Numbered from the stretch's first letter, positions 33,356-47,563 are shown. The stretch is 64,000 nt of DNA from Breviolum minutum Mf 1.05b.01 (GCA_000507305.1 DF239836.1:94934-158933), one strand, 5' to 3'. Notes: generated from the letters alone by a model not told the origin. A program made the numbers and translations.

Positions 33356-33812
33356 TTGGAATTCAACCAGTTTTGTAGTTATATAGATAGATATGGGCGA
33401 TATACATTGAGTATCTGGGGTAAGGTGTACTTGGACCTGATCTGAAGTTGTCAGGATTTCAGTGGTCCATGTTCAATTGTTTCCGATGAAGTGTGGATGT
33501 TTTTGTGAAACAAGAAAGGTTTCATATCAAACAACCCACCAAACCATGGCTACAAAAAGTAAAACATTGAACTCATCCTCACTCTTAGCTGATTTGTGCC
33601 AACTTTTCTGTCAGTTGTGATAGGGCCTTTTGGGGTGAATTTCGGCGGAACATATTTGCATTTGAAAGATCCACTAGATTTTCTGATACATTGCATTTTT
33701 TCTAGCTCAACAAAGCTTGCTGTAGACAGTCCCTTCTTAACCTTCCCCCGGAAACGCGGTTTACGTTTGGTTTACGTTCTCTACATTTAGATCTAAAGAG
33801 GTTTGCCTAGTG

Positions 33813-33932
33813 TACACTCCCTGAAACTAACAGCTCGCCCCTGAAAATAGGCCATCCCAAAAGGAAAGAATCGTCTTCCAACCATGCATTTTCAGGTGCG
33901 AAAATGTTAGTTTCAGAGTTTCAGGGAGGGTA
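33813..33932. repeat. family D element, good reference copy
   Basis: tacactccctgaaactaac to gtttcagggagggta. The right arm carries a short tandem repeat, gtttcagagtttcaggg. Confidence 0.85.
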
Positions 33933-34630
33933 CTTTGACCAACTTTTTGAAGGGAAAAACCCATGACGTATACGGCCCCCTTGGTCACGAGATTGGCTTC
34001 CAACGAAAAATTCTCTCCTCACGAGGATTCTGCGGGAACTGAAATCGCGACGGGGTGGACTACGAATGTGATGGGCTTAAGAAGTCGTTGAAACATTCCC
34101 GGATCCATAGAAATGGAACCACCTGGAAAACAAGTTGCTGTTAATTTTCATCAACTGGAAACCCCTAAAACCAGCAATCCAGTTGCCTAACAAAATGGTA
34201 CACTAGGTTTTCCAGGCATCCAAGAGTACACTCCGGGGAACGAATCCATATCCCACCAAACGAGAAAAGGAAAATCATCGACTCAAACATACCTTGAAGA
34301 TATGTGATCGTTCCCAGGGAGGGTAGATAAAAATAGAATCCATAGAAATGTTTGAATTTAAAGCATTTGGTCAAACTACACAGCCTTTATGATGTTCATG
34401 AAAAACAAATCCTCCTCAACTTTTATGTACCCCCCCTAAAAAAACCGCAGGTATTTCCAGTTGCCTGTAGCGAAGAACATGCCTACGCTTTCCCATGTTT
34501 TAGACACAGGAAAGCGGGATTTGCAATCTTCCAGTGGTCGGCTGAAATCTCTCCAGCTGGATTTGTTTTAGTATCTTTTTTTTCCAGGATTTGACTGTAA
34601 GCAAATTCAATCGCCATTTGGGGAATATCT

Positions 34631-34739
34631 AGGCGTTGGTTTTCAAATATTTTTTATGTTCACCCCGAACATTTGGGGAAGATTATCCAATTTTGACAAG
34701 CATATTTTGTTAAATGGGTTTGGTTCTAGCACCAACTAG
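34631..34739. repeat. family G element
   Basis: taggcgttggttttcaaat to ggttctagcaccaactag. Confidence 0.7.
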
Positions 34740-35444
34740 ATATGGTTTAATTACTTTCCAGGGCGATGCAACTTTTTTTTCTTTCAGTCATAGTTGTTGA
34801 TCAAGTGCAAGATGCAGATACTTGAATTTCGTAGATCCCGTCGCTGCAAATGCCATCGCCGGAGACAATCCCCAAAAACGTCGATGAATCGACTTGTTTT
34901 TGGATGACAACTGAGGATCTGCCCAAGGGCGAAATGAAATCTTGATGGATGGTGTATATATACATATACATGCCATAAGATTCTATATTTTTTTAACCGG
35001 TTAAGTAAATGTAATTATAGGCTATATAATATAGGTTGCCGTATGTCGTACATGGATGCTATTAATGGGTACCCAAATGAAAACAGTGTAAGTAGCAACC
35101 TCACGACTTAGCAGGTATTGGAAGACCCTTTACTCCAGGGCTATCCAGGTTGGTGAAATATGATCATTTACCCATATCGATTTACAAATTGTTGTTTCAA
35201 TTGGAAGATGAACCAGATGTTTACATATGGGAAATGGTTGTTTAATCAAACATCGATTTAAAACTGGTTCTTTGGAGTTACAGGATGATATATGGGGTAG
35301 TTATGATTATCATTGTGACGAATAGTGATCCAATTGTAAATCTTGATGGTGATGACAACTGACGATCGGGACAATAAGGGAATTACACCACTGTGACTGA
35401 GAAGACTACAACTATAACTTAGCATTTTTCTAGCCAAGATCAGC

Positions 35445-35550
35445 TACCCTCTGGTAAACTAACATAGCAATGGAAAACCACCATTTTTAACAGGATATAC
35501 ATCTTCAAATCGTGGATTTCCCATGGCGATGTTAGATAAATAAAAGGGTA
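35445..35550. repeat. family D element, short subgroup
   Basis: taccctctggtaaactaac to gttagataaataaaagggta. Shares the taaactaacatagcaatgg start with the copies at 51492 and 60391. Confidence 0.8.
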
Positions 35551-36163
35551 CTCTAGCTTCCAGTAAACTAACATGGCTGCATGATCACTCACCTTTTCAA
35601 TCGTTCGAAATACTTCGTTTCAAGCATTGGATCCTCAACATGGAATCTGAAAATCACCCCACTGAAAAGGAACATCATCTTCCAAACCTAAGTGTTACTT
35701 GTTGTTTCAAATTGGTAGTTTTCGGTGATTTTTTCGTTCTTCACACAGACAGCCTAACAGGACCCACAATGAAAATTTTTCTGCCCCTTCCAGATCTGAT
35801 AAGGTTTTTTTCACAAAAACCTGAACGCCACTTTGTGAAACAAAGTCGGCTTTAGGGTTGGGTGGAAAACCGTAGACACCGGTCAGAACTTTGTTCCAGC
35901 GGTTCGTTTCGTGCAAGGAAGATAAGGAAACACAAAGACAACAACATGCATTGATCATTGACCTCTTCACCCTGGTGGGTGTTTTCACAACTTGATTTTG
36001 TTGTGTGTTTTTTTTGGGTGTTAGGATATGGGTTGTAGTACGTCGATATAGTCATAGACTATAGATGATACTATCCAACATGCAGGAACATGAGCTCTCT
36101 GGCTGTATTTATATTTATATGTATATTATTTATATATCATAAGATGTTGATTACATGAACTGT

Positions 36164-36339
36164 TCAATAGCTGTTTCTGGTTCCCTTAATACGTGGTAGG
36201 TACCACATAATCACCCAATTGGCAATATATAAGTGGTATAGGTATAGGCAATATATAAGTGGTATGTAAGTGGTATATACTGCCAATTGGGGGATTATAT
36301 GGTACCTACCACCTATTACGGGAACCAGGAAACTCCATT
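36164..36339. repeat. family K element, full length
   Basis: An inverted repeat of about 80-bp arms (tgtttctggttccc ... gggaaccaggaaac), flanked by the 7-bp duplication gaactgt at 36157-36163 and 36340-36346. Confidence 0.85.
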
Positions 36340-36580
36340 GAACTGTAGAAATAAAACAATCCAGCCGCTCCATGAATGGAATTGTTGAAAAAAACGGCTA
36401 CATTGGCTCCAAAGAGCAACTAGATTTTGTCACACGGAAGCATTTGAGTAAGGATGAAGGAACGTGATTTACCCACTCGGTGCTCAAGAAAATCCTCTTA
36501 GGCAGATTTCCTTCTTCAGAATGGGACTCCAAGACTAACTTAAGCACCATTACTGGTCTTATGTAACCATTGATTGAACA

Positions 36581-36690
36581 TACTGTTGATGGTTCAGAAA
36601 TCCCAAACAACCACCTGGGATGTATGAAACCTTCTTGATAATGGGAAAAACTACTTATCAACTGGTGCAGGATTTCTTCCATCAACAGTA
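36581..36690. repeat. family E element, reference copy
   Basis: tactgttgatggttcagaaa to ttcttccatcaacagta, 110 bp. Confidence 0.85.
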
Positions 36691-36900
36691 GGGGAGCTAT
36701 TTGTGGTTAGTAGCCTGATGATGTACAAGAACTTGTGCAACTCCCCCATGTTTTCTTCATGATTTTCTAACACTTTGGTGGATCAAATATGATGACAGAC
36801 CTTCAATCTCGTAAAACACCTCACCCTTGATGATTTCGGGGAATCTTTTCTTGGCGCACCCTTCAAAAACGACTATATATTCATCCCCCAAAATTTGCGT

Positions 36901-36985
36901 ACCCATACCATCCATGATGTTTACCTGCATTCAACACAAAAATCAATCAAATGTAGGTAACCATACCATACATGGATCCTATGGG
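36901..36985. repeat. family I palindrome
   Basis: cccataccatccatgatg to ccatacatggatcctatggg. Confidence 0.75.
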
Positions 36986-37982
36986 ATATAAAGCCAACAA
37001 AACATTCTGATTTGAACAGGAATACCCCTCTCAATACTAACATGTCCGCTTTCAAAAGCCGGGACTTTTGGGTCGATTATTTTCCTGCTTTCCCATTTGG
37101 GTGGGGATATGTTAGTTTCTTCTGGGATTCCAACCACCATTAAAACAATGGATGTTAATATAACCACCATTGCTTACCTAAGGGTTTTAATCATCGGAAT
37201 TGGGTCAACCATTATTTTCATGGTGGTGGAAGCCCAGGGTTTAGTTTATCTCGTTATTTGCACGGAATAACTGTTTTTCCAACCCTCCCATTCCTTTGAT
37301 TTGTTCTTTGGGTGGCTTTTTTTACGGATTGAGATCCCATGGGATTCATCACCATCTTTCACCACCATTTGAAAGGGATGAGATTTTGGGAACTTGGTTC
37401 GATTTGCATTTTCAGGTCGCAAATCCAAGATTCTTAAGGGGGGGTGGTGATTCCCCTAATCTTCCAGAACGTTCCCCAAGGTTCCCCAAATCTTTCCTAG
37501 GAATCCTTAGGGTTCCCCAGTTGCCCCCTCTCCTTGAACACCCCCCCCCTTAAGAACCCTACAATTAGTTCTCAAGGAAAGCTCCAGCCTGTGATCATAT
37601 TGACGGCACCCGGAAGTTTGATGAAGCTTCGCGAAGCCACGGACGTGATTGTCATGGCCGTTTCAGCTGTTTCAGCTTTTGCAATAAGGAGGAGAGACAG
37701 GATGCGATAAACATGACGTTTTTTTTTGGTCGGAAATCTTCTAAGCATCGAAATTTGACGCATTTTTTTGGTGAGGAAAAATATGTTTTTTGTTTGGTCG
37801 CAAAGAATAGCAATTTCAAAAAACATCCTGTTTCCTCCCCCCCCCATGTTTTTTTTGGAATTCAAACGCATTTATCGCAAAACTCGACCGCAAACATTTC
37901 CATGGAATCCCATACGGAGGTGATTGTGTTGTGATCAGTGGGTTACGTCAGTAGTAACTTTTGGGGTGTTATTTTTCTGGCA

Positions 37983-38090
37983 TACACCCTGGAAGATTAA
38001 CAGCCGGAACCTGAGAATACACCCCTGGAAGAGGAAAATCATCTTCCAAACCATCATTATCAGGTTCTATGTTAATCTTCGGGGGTGTAC
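37983..38090. repeat. family D element, gattaac subgroup
   Basis: tacaccctggaagattaac to gttaatcttcgggggtgta. Confidence 0.8.
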
Positions 38091-38179
38091 CTGGATCTTC
38101 CAAATGTGTAAAAAATTGGTGCCTTTTTCCACGCGAAAAAAATCTACCAAAAGTTTGATCAGAAATATTACACATGCAG

Positions 38180-38324
38180 TATTTGGAGGATCATCCCAGT
38201 TAGTAAGTAGTTAGTAACCCCCATCTATGAGCCATTTAGGCCATTTGGAAAGGGAACAACTCTACTTAGGGGACTTACTAACCATAGTTATTAACCACTT
38301 ACTAAATGGGATGATCCTCCAAGC
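38180..38324. repeat. family A element
   Basis: Nearly identical over its length to the copy at 19975-20117, including gccatttaggccatttggaa. Confidence 0.8.
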
Positions 38325-39305
38325 ATATAATCGACCAGGGTGATTTTTTGCGAGGTCCACTAGGTTAGGTATGGTGATCCCCAAACAAAGCCAGCGCGGG
38401 AGATTCAAGTGAAACAATGGGGAAAAAATCCTGGTTGTTTTTAGGGTATCTATGTAGGGGATAAAAAACTACCCAGGTATATGGGCATTATAATACTTTT
38501 CAGTGGTTATCTTAAACTTTTGGGGTGTATCTATTCAAGAATCAATGATCTATAGGTGATTTTCACGGAAGAGCTGCCATGTAGAACTCATGGAACTCAT
38601 GCTTTGCCTCATCTCCCCTCCCGAAACGCCGAAGCGTTGAATCTCGTGGAGTTTCCTGGTAACCCTTTTTTGGGGTTGCTCCGTTCTTTAAGAGAAACAA
38701 AAAGGGCTCAACTTTTTGCTGCGTGCGAAACAAGCCACAATAGGGAATAGAAACTCAACAAATCCATACAAATCCATGATTTTGGATGCAATTTGCGGAT
38801 TGATGGCATGAAATTCAACGCTTTTGGCCTTTTGGCCATTAAACAAGAATGGGATCTGTTGGATACAGACCTTTTTTAATCAGAGATCAGGATTGCCAAG
38901 TTGTAGCAATAGATTTAAAAAGATCATTTATAGAAGTGGGCAAACCAGTTAAAAGTCACTAGAAATTTCTACTTGGACATCCAAGTGGTTCTTTTGATTC
39001 TTCGTGATCATGGGTGGACAGCCCAGATTTTAGGGGTCATTTTTTTTTCTCTCGTGGGACTCGATGCTAGGTTGGGGGGAAAGTTTCCATCATCCAAACC
39101 ACGAGGAGTCAATGCTTTGGGCAAAAGATGTCACGACCAAATCCTTGAGTAGACTTTATTCAAATGTGGTGATTCAGTAACACCCAGGCACTCAATGTAT
39201 GGTTGGTTTGTGACCTGAATTTGGTTAATTTCTATGGTAATTGTAGGGATAGATATACCATACCCCTTGAGAGTTTGGGTTTACCGGCCAACCAAAAATG
39301 GTCTT

Positions 39306-39540
39306 TTGAAGCCCCCACAAGGTGGCCCCAACCAGTCATCAATGGAGTCATTTTTTTGCCCCAATAAGTAGGGTGAAATAACCCCGCTAAACGAAATGAT
39401 AAGGCCCCAAGAAGTTATAAATGCAGTTGTAACCCCTGTAAGTAGAGTGGAATAACCCCACTAAACCAAATTATTCGGTCATTTACAAGGGTGACGAAAC
39501 AACTCCATTTATAATGATCGTTTTTTGTGCCCACCCTGCA
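39306..39540. repeat. family F element, expanded
   Basis: acaaggtggccccaaccagt to gtgcccaccctgca; the inner gtagggtgaaataacccc unit is present twice. Confidence 0.6.
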
Positions 39541-39836
39541 GGATTCCCATATTTTTAGGGCTTGGGGGGGGGGATCTCAACCTTAGAATACTTCAAAGTT
39601 TTCTGTTAATTTTTTGGGTCAAAAACAGATTTTTCCCACGGTTTTTTTTAAGGAGTGAGAGGTGATGACTATTTCGTTTCCGAATGATTAATCATAGGGT
39701 ACGAAAAACACCCAGAAGTGTTAGTATTTGGAACACACAAGTCGCATCATCTTTGTTTTTCTAAACTTTTCTTCTTGAACAAGTTACTATCGTTTTTTGC
39801 TGGGCGAAAATGCCAAACAGCATCTTTTTTTCAAGG

Positions 39837-39930
39837 GATGGGTTCGAATATTTTTTTATTTTCACCCCTACTTGGGGAAGGTTCCCATTTTGACTAATAT
39901 TCTTGAAAATGGGTTGAACCCACCAACTAG
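39837..39930. repeat. family G element
   Basis: gatgggttcgaatattttt to gggttgaacccaccaactag. Confidence 0.7.
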
Positions 39931-40240
39931 TTTTTGGTGGCACAAATGCCCAGGGAAACACCCTCGGTGGTCACTTGTTTCGGTGCAACTTTCTGCTTTT
40001 TGCCAGCCGACGGAAGGCGGGTGCTAACTATGTGGATTGCTTGCGTCGTTGGGCTCCTTTGTTGAGAAAGTGAAAGGATTTTTGTTTGGTTCCAAAAACG
40101 TTGTTTGGGTTGGTAATATAATGAAAACAATGACCCCTGTATGATTTGTTACATGGGAAAAACATCTGTTTTTTATGGAAAGGTTCCAGGCTTGGTGAAA
40201 TAGATTGTTTGACCAGATGTTCATTTGTGGGTTTCAATGA

Positions 40241-40351
40241 TACTATTGATGGTTCAGAAATCCCAAACAACCACCTTGGATGTATAAACTCCTGTTACTA
40301 ATCGGACATTTACCATATCAACTGGTTGCAGGATTTCTTCCAATAACAGTA
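40241..40351. repeat. family E element
   Basis: tactattgatggttcagaaa to ttcttccaataacagta. Confidence 0.8.
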
Positions 40352-40506
40352 GGGTGTCCGGCTGGAAGTAATCGTAACTAGTGAGTAAGTTGGTTTATTT
40401 TACCTTTTCACGGGACAAAACCAACCTAGTTGTATGGGGATTATGATTACAATCACTTGTAGTTCGTGTGTCATAATGACATTGATCAAAAAATTATCAT
40501 TATGTC

Positions 40507-40617
40507 ATTAACCCCCCAGAAAACTAACAGGACAATGGACCATCAGCCATTTGAAGATCTATTTCCCAACGGATTTGTTGGGGATTTCTCCATTGGTCAT
40601 GTTAGTTTTTGCGGGTG
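40507..40617. repeat. family D element
   Basis: taaccccccagaaaactaac to gttagtttttgcgggtga. Confidence 0.7.
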
Positions 40618-41404
40618 ATCAGCTTCCAGTTCGTTGCTTCTTGTCTACAAAGTTTCGAGCCCAACGGAACCCTAAGGAAGAGGAACGTCAGAGGCAGTTG
40701 GCCTTTATGGAAGGCTTTACCCACCTGGTCTCTGCCCAGCGACGTGTGCAACGGCCGGGGGGGGGGAACTTCCGAAGGGTGACGTGGTTTAACCAAAACG
40801 TGGATCCGTTGAGGTGGTGGAGATGGGCATAAGATGGGTGTGTATCTTGAAATTTCAAGGGTGCCTTTAGTAAAATCCCCTTGAAAATGACCATTTTAGT
40901 AGGAAACCGTTTCATCATTTCGTCGTTTTTATAGGGCAGCCCTTTTTTCCAGACATAAAAGATATAATACAGAATACGGACAGATGTGTTTCACTGAGAA
41001 TTTTGTTTCTCCCCTCAAAACTACAGAATCGCCTTTGCAAAATCCAATTTTGTGGCGTCAAGGAGCAGCCTCCCAAGTGTTATTTCTTTAAACGGCCAGT
41101 TTTTTTGTTGGTTTCCACCATGGGAACCCACAACCTTCATTTTTAGGGGGTTATAAAGTTATAACCCATATTTATATATATATTTTTTTTGGGTTTAACA
41201 CCTTCATTTTTCATGGTTTTCGGGTCCGAGGGCAGTTTCATGTAATTATATACATTTTGTTGAACAACCATTCGAACTTCCAACTTCAGTGTTCCAGACT
41301 CTTAGGTTAAAGCAATGTTGGCGCGAATTTTCGCGACCAGTGGCTTCAATCTTTCCATTTCAGGTCGTGGATGCTGTGTGAATGCAGTATTTAATCACCT
41401 GGAA

Positions 41405-41567
41405 CACATATGAGCAATGAAAAAAGGGCCCCTGGTTGTTCCTTAGGGTATTTGTTGTGGATGAAAAACTACCCAGTTATGTGGGGATTATTTCATAAAC
41501 CATTATAAGGATCCCTTTTAAACAACCAATATAATGGAAAGTATCAATTTTTACTGTATGATTCACT
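41405..41567. repeat. family H element
   Basis: tatgagcaatgaaaaaaggg; the right end has decayed to gtatgattcac. Confidence 0.75.
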
Positions 41568-41718
41568 TTTGCCAGGCTTATAGGTGATCATTTTGCAGTT
41601 GCAAGGAACATCGGCCGTTTTTATTTTTCGTGGCAAAAAATAGGAAAACACAATTTTCTTCATGCTGGTTTTAGGTATCAAGTAGATCGGACCATGAATC
41701 TGCTCCATATCTGCTGAA

Positions 41719-41850
41719 TAGCCTCCCTGAAACTAACAGCTTTTAAGCACCTGAAAATAGGCAAAGCCTCCCAAAAGGAAATGAATCATCTTCCAAGCAT
41801 CCATTTTTAAGGTGCAAACATGTTAGTTTCGTGGAGGATATATTTTCCGA
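41719..41850. repeat. family D element
   Basis: tagcctccctgaaactaac to gttagtttcgtggaggata. Confidence 0.8.
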
Positions 41851-42267
41851 TCCGTGAAGATGGATGGTTGATTTTTATTTTAGGTAATAAATACGACTTA
41901 CTTGGCCAATGGCTAAACGGCTTAAACTTTTTGGGCTTACAGATTTAGGAGGGAAGATTCGCCGTTCAAACGGCTTTATTCCAGGGTCCATTGGCTAAGT
42001 GAGACGAAACATACATGGATCCCATGAGGTAGTAGCAGCTGGGATTTTCTATACTGGTTACATGACCTCCGTTTTCTTTCGCAGGCTGCATGTGTCCATG
42101 CGCGGCTTTGGGCATGGAAGGCAAGTTTCCGGGGGAAATGGTGTTTTTTATTAAAGAAAATCTTTCATTTCTTGGCTTTGTTTTTTGAGTGATTTTGTTA
42201 AATTTCCTTCCCATGGTAAATCACCATCAAAGTACCGGAAGTGAACAAATTCAAATGTGACAGCACC

Positions 42268-42483
42268 TTTAAGTGGGCCCGGTCACTCGTTATAAGTAGG
42301 GGCCCATAACTCCACTTACAGGGGGAAAAAACATCAGAACTAACGCAGCTCCCGCAAATAGGGTTTCCCAAAAGGAACGTCGATTCCAAACCATCATTTT
42401 TCAGAGGCGAACTGTTAGTTTCAGGGAAATTACCCATTTACTCCATTTATAACGATATTTTTAGGGCCCGCCCATCTTGAATT
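42268..42483. repeat. family F element interrupted by a family D element
   Basis: Family F arms (aagtaggggcccataactcc; ccatttataacgatattt) flank a family D copy at about 42331-42432. Confidence 0.7.
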
Positions 42484-42637
42484 AGTGCAGAGTCAGAATT
42501 TGTTTCATCAATAAAAACCGAACGAAGCTGTTTTTTTTCAGCTTTCTTATATCACGTGGGATATATCTTCATTAACTGGGCTTCGCGGCTTCATGTGGGC
42601 TGAAGATCCGAATATACTACCAACTACCAACTACAAT

Positions 42638-42763
42638 ACTTGGAGGATCATCCCAGGTAGTAAGTAGTTATTAGAATGGCCGTTTGGAAAGGGAACAACC
42701 CTACTTACGGGACTTACTAACCATAGCTATTAACCACTTACTAAATGGGATGATCCTCCAAGT
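42638..42763. repeat. family A element, internally deleted
   Basis: Both ends intact, but about 20 bases of the left inner block are missing. Confidence 0.8.
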
Positions 42764-42847
42764 AGGCCTAACGAAGGGGTGATTTTGGTTGGTTATTTTT
42801 TTTGTATCCTGCCATCCAGCTGTTTGTTGAAATTTTAAGGATAGTAC

Positions 42848-42966
42848 CTGGAGCCTGAAACATCAATTTATAAATGGTTGTTTAAATTGGATGATTCCAA
42901 ATCTTTACATGAGAAATTGTTGTTTAACCAAACATCCATTAAAAACTGGTCATTGCTAGTTCCAGG
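42848..42966. repeat. family P element
   Basis: tacctggagcctgaaacatc to attgctagttccaggta. Confidence 0.7.
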
Positions 42967-43125
42967 TAGTAATGATTACTTTTAAGTTGCACCCAGATAC
43001 GCCACCTGATTTTTACCCTGGTACAGGCAGCATTACACGACTGTGATAACGCGGTAGGTTCGGTCGATGGTTAGTTGCTGGTTCAGCTACTATTCTAGAT
43101 TAACAACATTCACATTAACAAGATA

Positions 43126-43661
<536 letters not shown>

Positions 43662-44438
43662 CATTCATCAGCAAAACCATGTAAGATAGACTTCAATCTT
43701 CACCCATCAACACCGGTATGTACATCGAAGCCCTGATGCGCAGGAACCTCACAGTGTTAGTCAGTGACCTGCAACAACGACTTTCCTTACTATCCCGTGC
43801 CGGCTTGAGGCGCTGGCTTTGTGGGAGTAAAAATCTCTGGTCAAATTGTAGCGACCGAAAACACGACCTGGGCCCCGCAGAGGTAGTTTCGGAAGGGAAG
43901 TGGGATCCCTTATTTTAGGGAAATCTAGGTTGGTGAAATATTATTCCAGTTGCCCAGAATGAATGCCTACTGTTTACTTCCAAACAAGGGATATTTGACC
44001 CTAGACTCGGTAAGTCAAGTCGGTTGTAATCCCCAATATCCCATTTACAAGCAGGTGATGACCAAGTCACTAGCCACTTGGATTTGGATCTGTGTTTTTT
44101 TGGCAATTTTTCCACGGATTGGGATCCCATGGGATGATGCACCACCATTTGGGATACACCTAACGTGAAAGGATCGATAGCTACCCATTCCCAGGTTCGG
44201 TTCCGATTTGTAGAGGGGCCATGATAAACCAAGACTGATGGGAGTGGCGATCGCCATCGATCCTTTTCAGGTGGTACAACTTTTTTTTCACTTTTTCCAA
44301 GCATTTGCTGCAAATTCAAGTTTAGGAATTCCATAGAGGATTCTATTTTTCTGAATTTGCTATGTACTTTCTTTGTAACTGTACCCATCACAATATATGT
44401 GAATATATATATATTACATATCTATTATATAAATATGC

Positions 44439-44615
44439 ATGGAGACCGGCTCCATTGAAGATCTGAATGACAGTCGTTGCAACAATCTGCCCCCCGGGTC
44501 TCGCTCTTACCACGTAGAACTGCCATCATCTCCCATGTGGAAGGTATGCCGAGCGCCTGAAGCTACACGTGGACCAGTTGCATCCACAACTCAGTTTCCT
44601 GCCTTAACGGCTTAG
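44439..44615 (+). CDS. possible small ORF, 58 codons
   Basis: The ATG frame starts METGSIEDLNDSRC and ends at TAG 44613-44615. It lies in a GC-richer patch free of recognisable repeats. No homologue comes to mind, and it could be an exon or chance. Confidence 0.2.
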   Translation: METGSIEDLNDSRCNNLPPGSRSYHVELPSSPMWKVCRAPEATRGPVASTTQFPALTA

Positions 44616-45675
44616 TGTTGGGAGGTTTCAGAGATGAAATTTGTGAAGTTTTGGGCAGTGATTTTTTAAAAGAACAACCCGGTAATTATTTTAGGTTGAG
44701 TAATAGAAATCTTCCCAAAATAAAACCGCGGCAACTTTTTTAAAAGAACATTCCAGTAGTTTTTAGGTCGAGTAATAGAATATTCCAAAAAAAACATGAC
44801 ATGTTCTAGTGACATAAGATGTCACTATTTGGTAGTTCCTGTAGATTTCTCATACCAAAGCAATGTCTTCAAACGAATCTCCTCATAAGTGACTTTTCAA
44901 GTGAAATATGATGAACTTCATCCAGAAAGGATGTTACTTTTGTGAAACAGTTGTTTTTTCCAAGTAAAGAAATGGGGGAATCATCCCAATAGTCCAAAAA
45001 ACTAAGCATTAAAAAAATCTGGGTGTTTCCGTGTTCTCTAGGTAAAGATGTGTAAAACAAATCCCCTCCAAGTGGACATCTTGCTCAACGCTTGTTGGTA
45101 ATGTTGGCGCCCTGGAGTCAACGGAACGGGGGAACAAAAAAGCACCTGAAAAATGGGACCCCTAATTGGGAGAAAAGGAAATAAAACATGGAACCAAACC
45201 TCCATTTCTATTTTTGGAGGTTTCATATTGGTGTCAGGGAGGGTATATCATAGATTCTGTGAAGGAACGCGAGATTCTAGTACAAAACCGACAACTTGTA
45301 GGTTCCAGCCTTTAGTTTTCGCGGGTATACTGAAACTTTGAGCATCTTCCAATATATCTCAGCAAATTTCAGAGAGCAAAGACCCAATATCACCCCAAAA
45401 ACGCACCCCAAGACGATGATGAATGGTTTGGGATCAAGGAGTTTTTTTAAAACGACCTCAGATTTGGAGGGCAAATTCGGGGTTTAGAAATGATTACGCA
45501 GAATCGAATCTGTCCAGAATCATCTAGCTATTCACAGGGGTAGGAGGTTTCCATCCAATTTTGATGAGATTGTTCCAGGGTTTTGGAATAGTATGAGTTT
45601 TGCCTCATAAAAATTGGGACGCTTCCGTCCCGAATCTCCGTGTCATGATGATTGAAAATCACCGTTTTCTTTTCC

Positions 45676-45792
45676 AATACCATCCATGTATGGTATATTC
45701 ACAAACATTTACCATCAAACTCCCCTAAATGTAGGTAAATATACCATACAGGACCATACATACCATCAAAATCACCTACATGGATGGTATGG
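45676..45792. repeat. family I palindrome, right arm doubled
   Basis: The right arm is followed by a second accatacataccatcaaaat unit. Confidence 0.75.
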
Positions 45793-46559
45793 CTTTGAAG
45801 ACATGTGAACGAACCAAACGAACTTCGAGCTTCACCGAGGTGAACGTTGTAAAAATTCCACCTTGGACGTGCGACTGGGACAGCAACCTTCTCCGACCTT
45901 GGATTTTTGGGGTGATGGTTTGTAACGCCAAGGCGGTGTGATGGTTTTTTTCGAAGTGGGGAAAACAAAAAAACACCGGCCAAGCAACCACCTGCTGAAT
46001 GCTGTGGACAAAGCTGGACTTTGAAAACTCCCAATTTTTGTTGGGGGATGGAAGGGAATTTTTAGAATTTTAGGACCTCAAATTTTGATTCCAGGCACGT
46101 TCAAAGGGCCGTGAACTTAGAAAGTGAGATCGGATTTGAATTCCCATAGCAAACTAACAGCGAAGGTGGTATACCCTTTGCCCAAATCTAACAGCAAGTT
46201 TAGTTTGCCTGAAAATAGGCCTTCTACCCCCAAAAATGGAAGCTGAAATGAATCTAGTCTCTTCTTTGCCACCATTTTTGCAGGGGTAAACTTGGCTGTG
46301 AGTTTTGGGGGTGTTTTAAGTCCTAGAATGATTGGTTAGAGGGAATAGAAGGCCCTCCAATTCACCATCATAAAGTGTTAAAGGTGGTTGGAACTGGGCG
46401 GATGACTCATCCTAGTTGTAAATACTTAGATCTTCCTGCTTCTACCCTCTGGAAAACTAACATGGAACCCAAACAACATTTATTTTCAGGCAAAGAGTTG
46501 ATTTATTGGGTAGTTTGAGGGCCTTTAGCGCAACCCAAAGAATGACTGAAGTCAATTCA

Positions 46560-46670
46560 CTAGGTGGTTTCAAAGATGTTTCTGAATTTTTACCTCAGAC
46601 TCAACAATTGCAGAAATGATTGATCCAATTTGACTTGTGCATATTTTTTCCAAATGGGTGTGTGAAATGA
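46560..46670. repeat. family G element, right end lost
   Basis: actaggtggtttcaaagatg through gatccaatttgacttgtgca. Confidence 0.6.
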
Positions 46671-46765
46671 CGAATCTACCCACAGTGTTAGTTTTTGGGG
46701 AGGGTAAGTAAACCTTAGTTTTGGTTAAAACTATTTGCCCATTTTCAATTCTGGAACTACTGTAA

Positions 46766-46889
46766 TTACACCCCTGAAACTGAACATGGATGCCAAAAAA
46801 TGATGGTGTATCTCCGGCTTCAAAGATGGTGTCATTTTATAGGTAGTATTTCGATGTATTTGGCTGTTAGATTTCAGGACTGGTAGGTT
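46766..46889. repeat. family D element
   Basis: tacacccctgaaactgaac to gttagatttcaggactggta. Confidence 0.7.
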
Positions 46890-47446
46890 TGGCCTGCTTC
46901 TTGTGAGGGTTCAAACTCTATGTTTTTTTTGGACCATGAAGTGATGAAGTGGACTCAAGTTTGAAAGGTATCACAACGATTCAATTTCTTTATCAACAAC
47001 TTTTGAAGCCTGGTGAAATGCTATGAGCCCTAAGGTTCCTATGAAATAGCTGCAATTAGAAGTATTCGTTGCCATTTTTTTTCTCCCATCTCGGGCCCAT
47101 CTCGGGTTGTGCTGTTTTTTTGCAAACAAATGCATGGATGTTTTTTTTGATTCCCATTCACCACATCGATTGGCTGAGGGAAGATTTGCGAAACGAAATT
47201 CTGAGTGCCGTCAGTTCTCGCAGGAGTAGAGATTGCTTTGGGATGGTGTAGGGGATGCTGGTGAAGGGGATACATTACCTCTGGTCAAATTATAGCGACC
47301 TCACATTACCTCACCCCGAATGGTGGTGATTGTAAGGGAAATCCCCGTATTTCAGGGAAATCTAGGTTGGTGAAATATTATAATTTGGAAAAAATAACCT
47401 GAGCAATGAAAAGATTGCTTTTGGGCTATTTTTGGTTTACCCGTAG

Positions 47447-47563
47447 TATCCATGGGACAGGTATTTACCCGTAGTACCATGGTATATTATTTACCTATAA
47501 ATGGATGGTTGATTTTCATGGTAAATTAGCCGGCAACTGTACCATATATGGATCCTATGAGGT
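47447..47563. repeat. family I palindrome, diverged
   Basis: The left half carries a second ggtatttacccgtagtacc unit. Confidence 0.65.
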
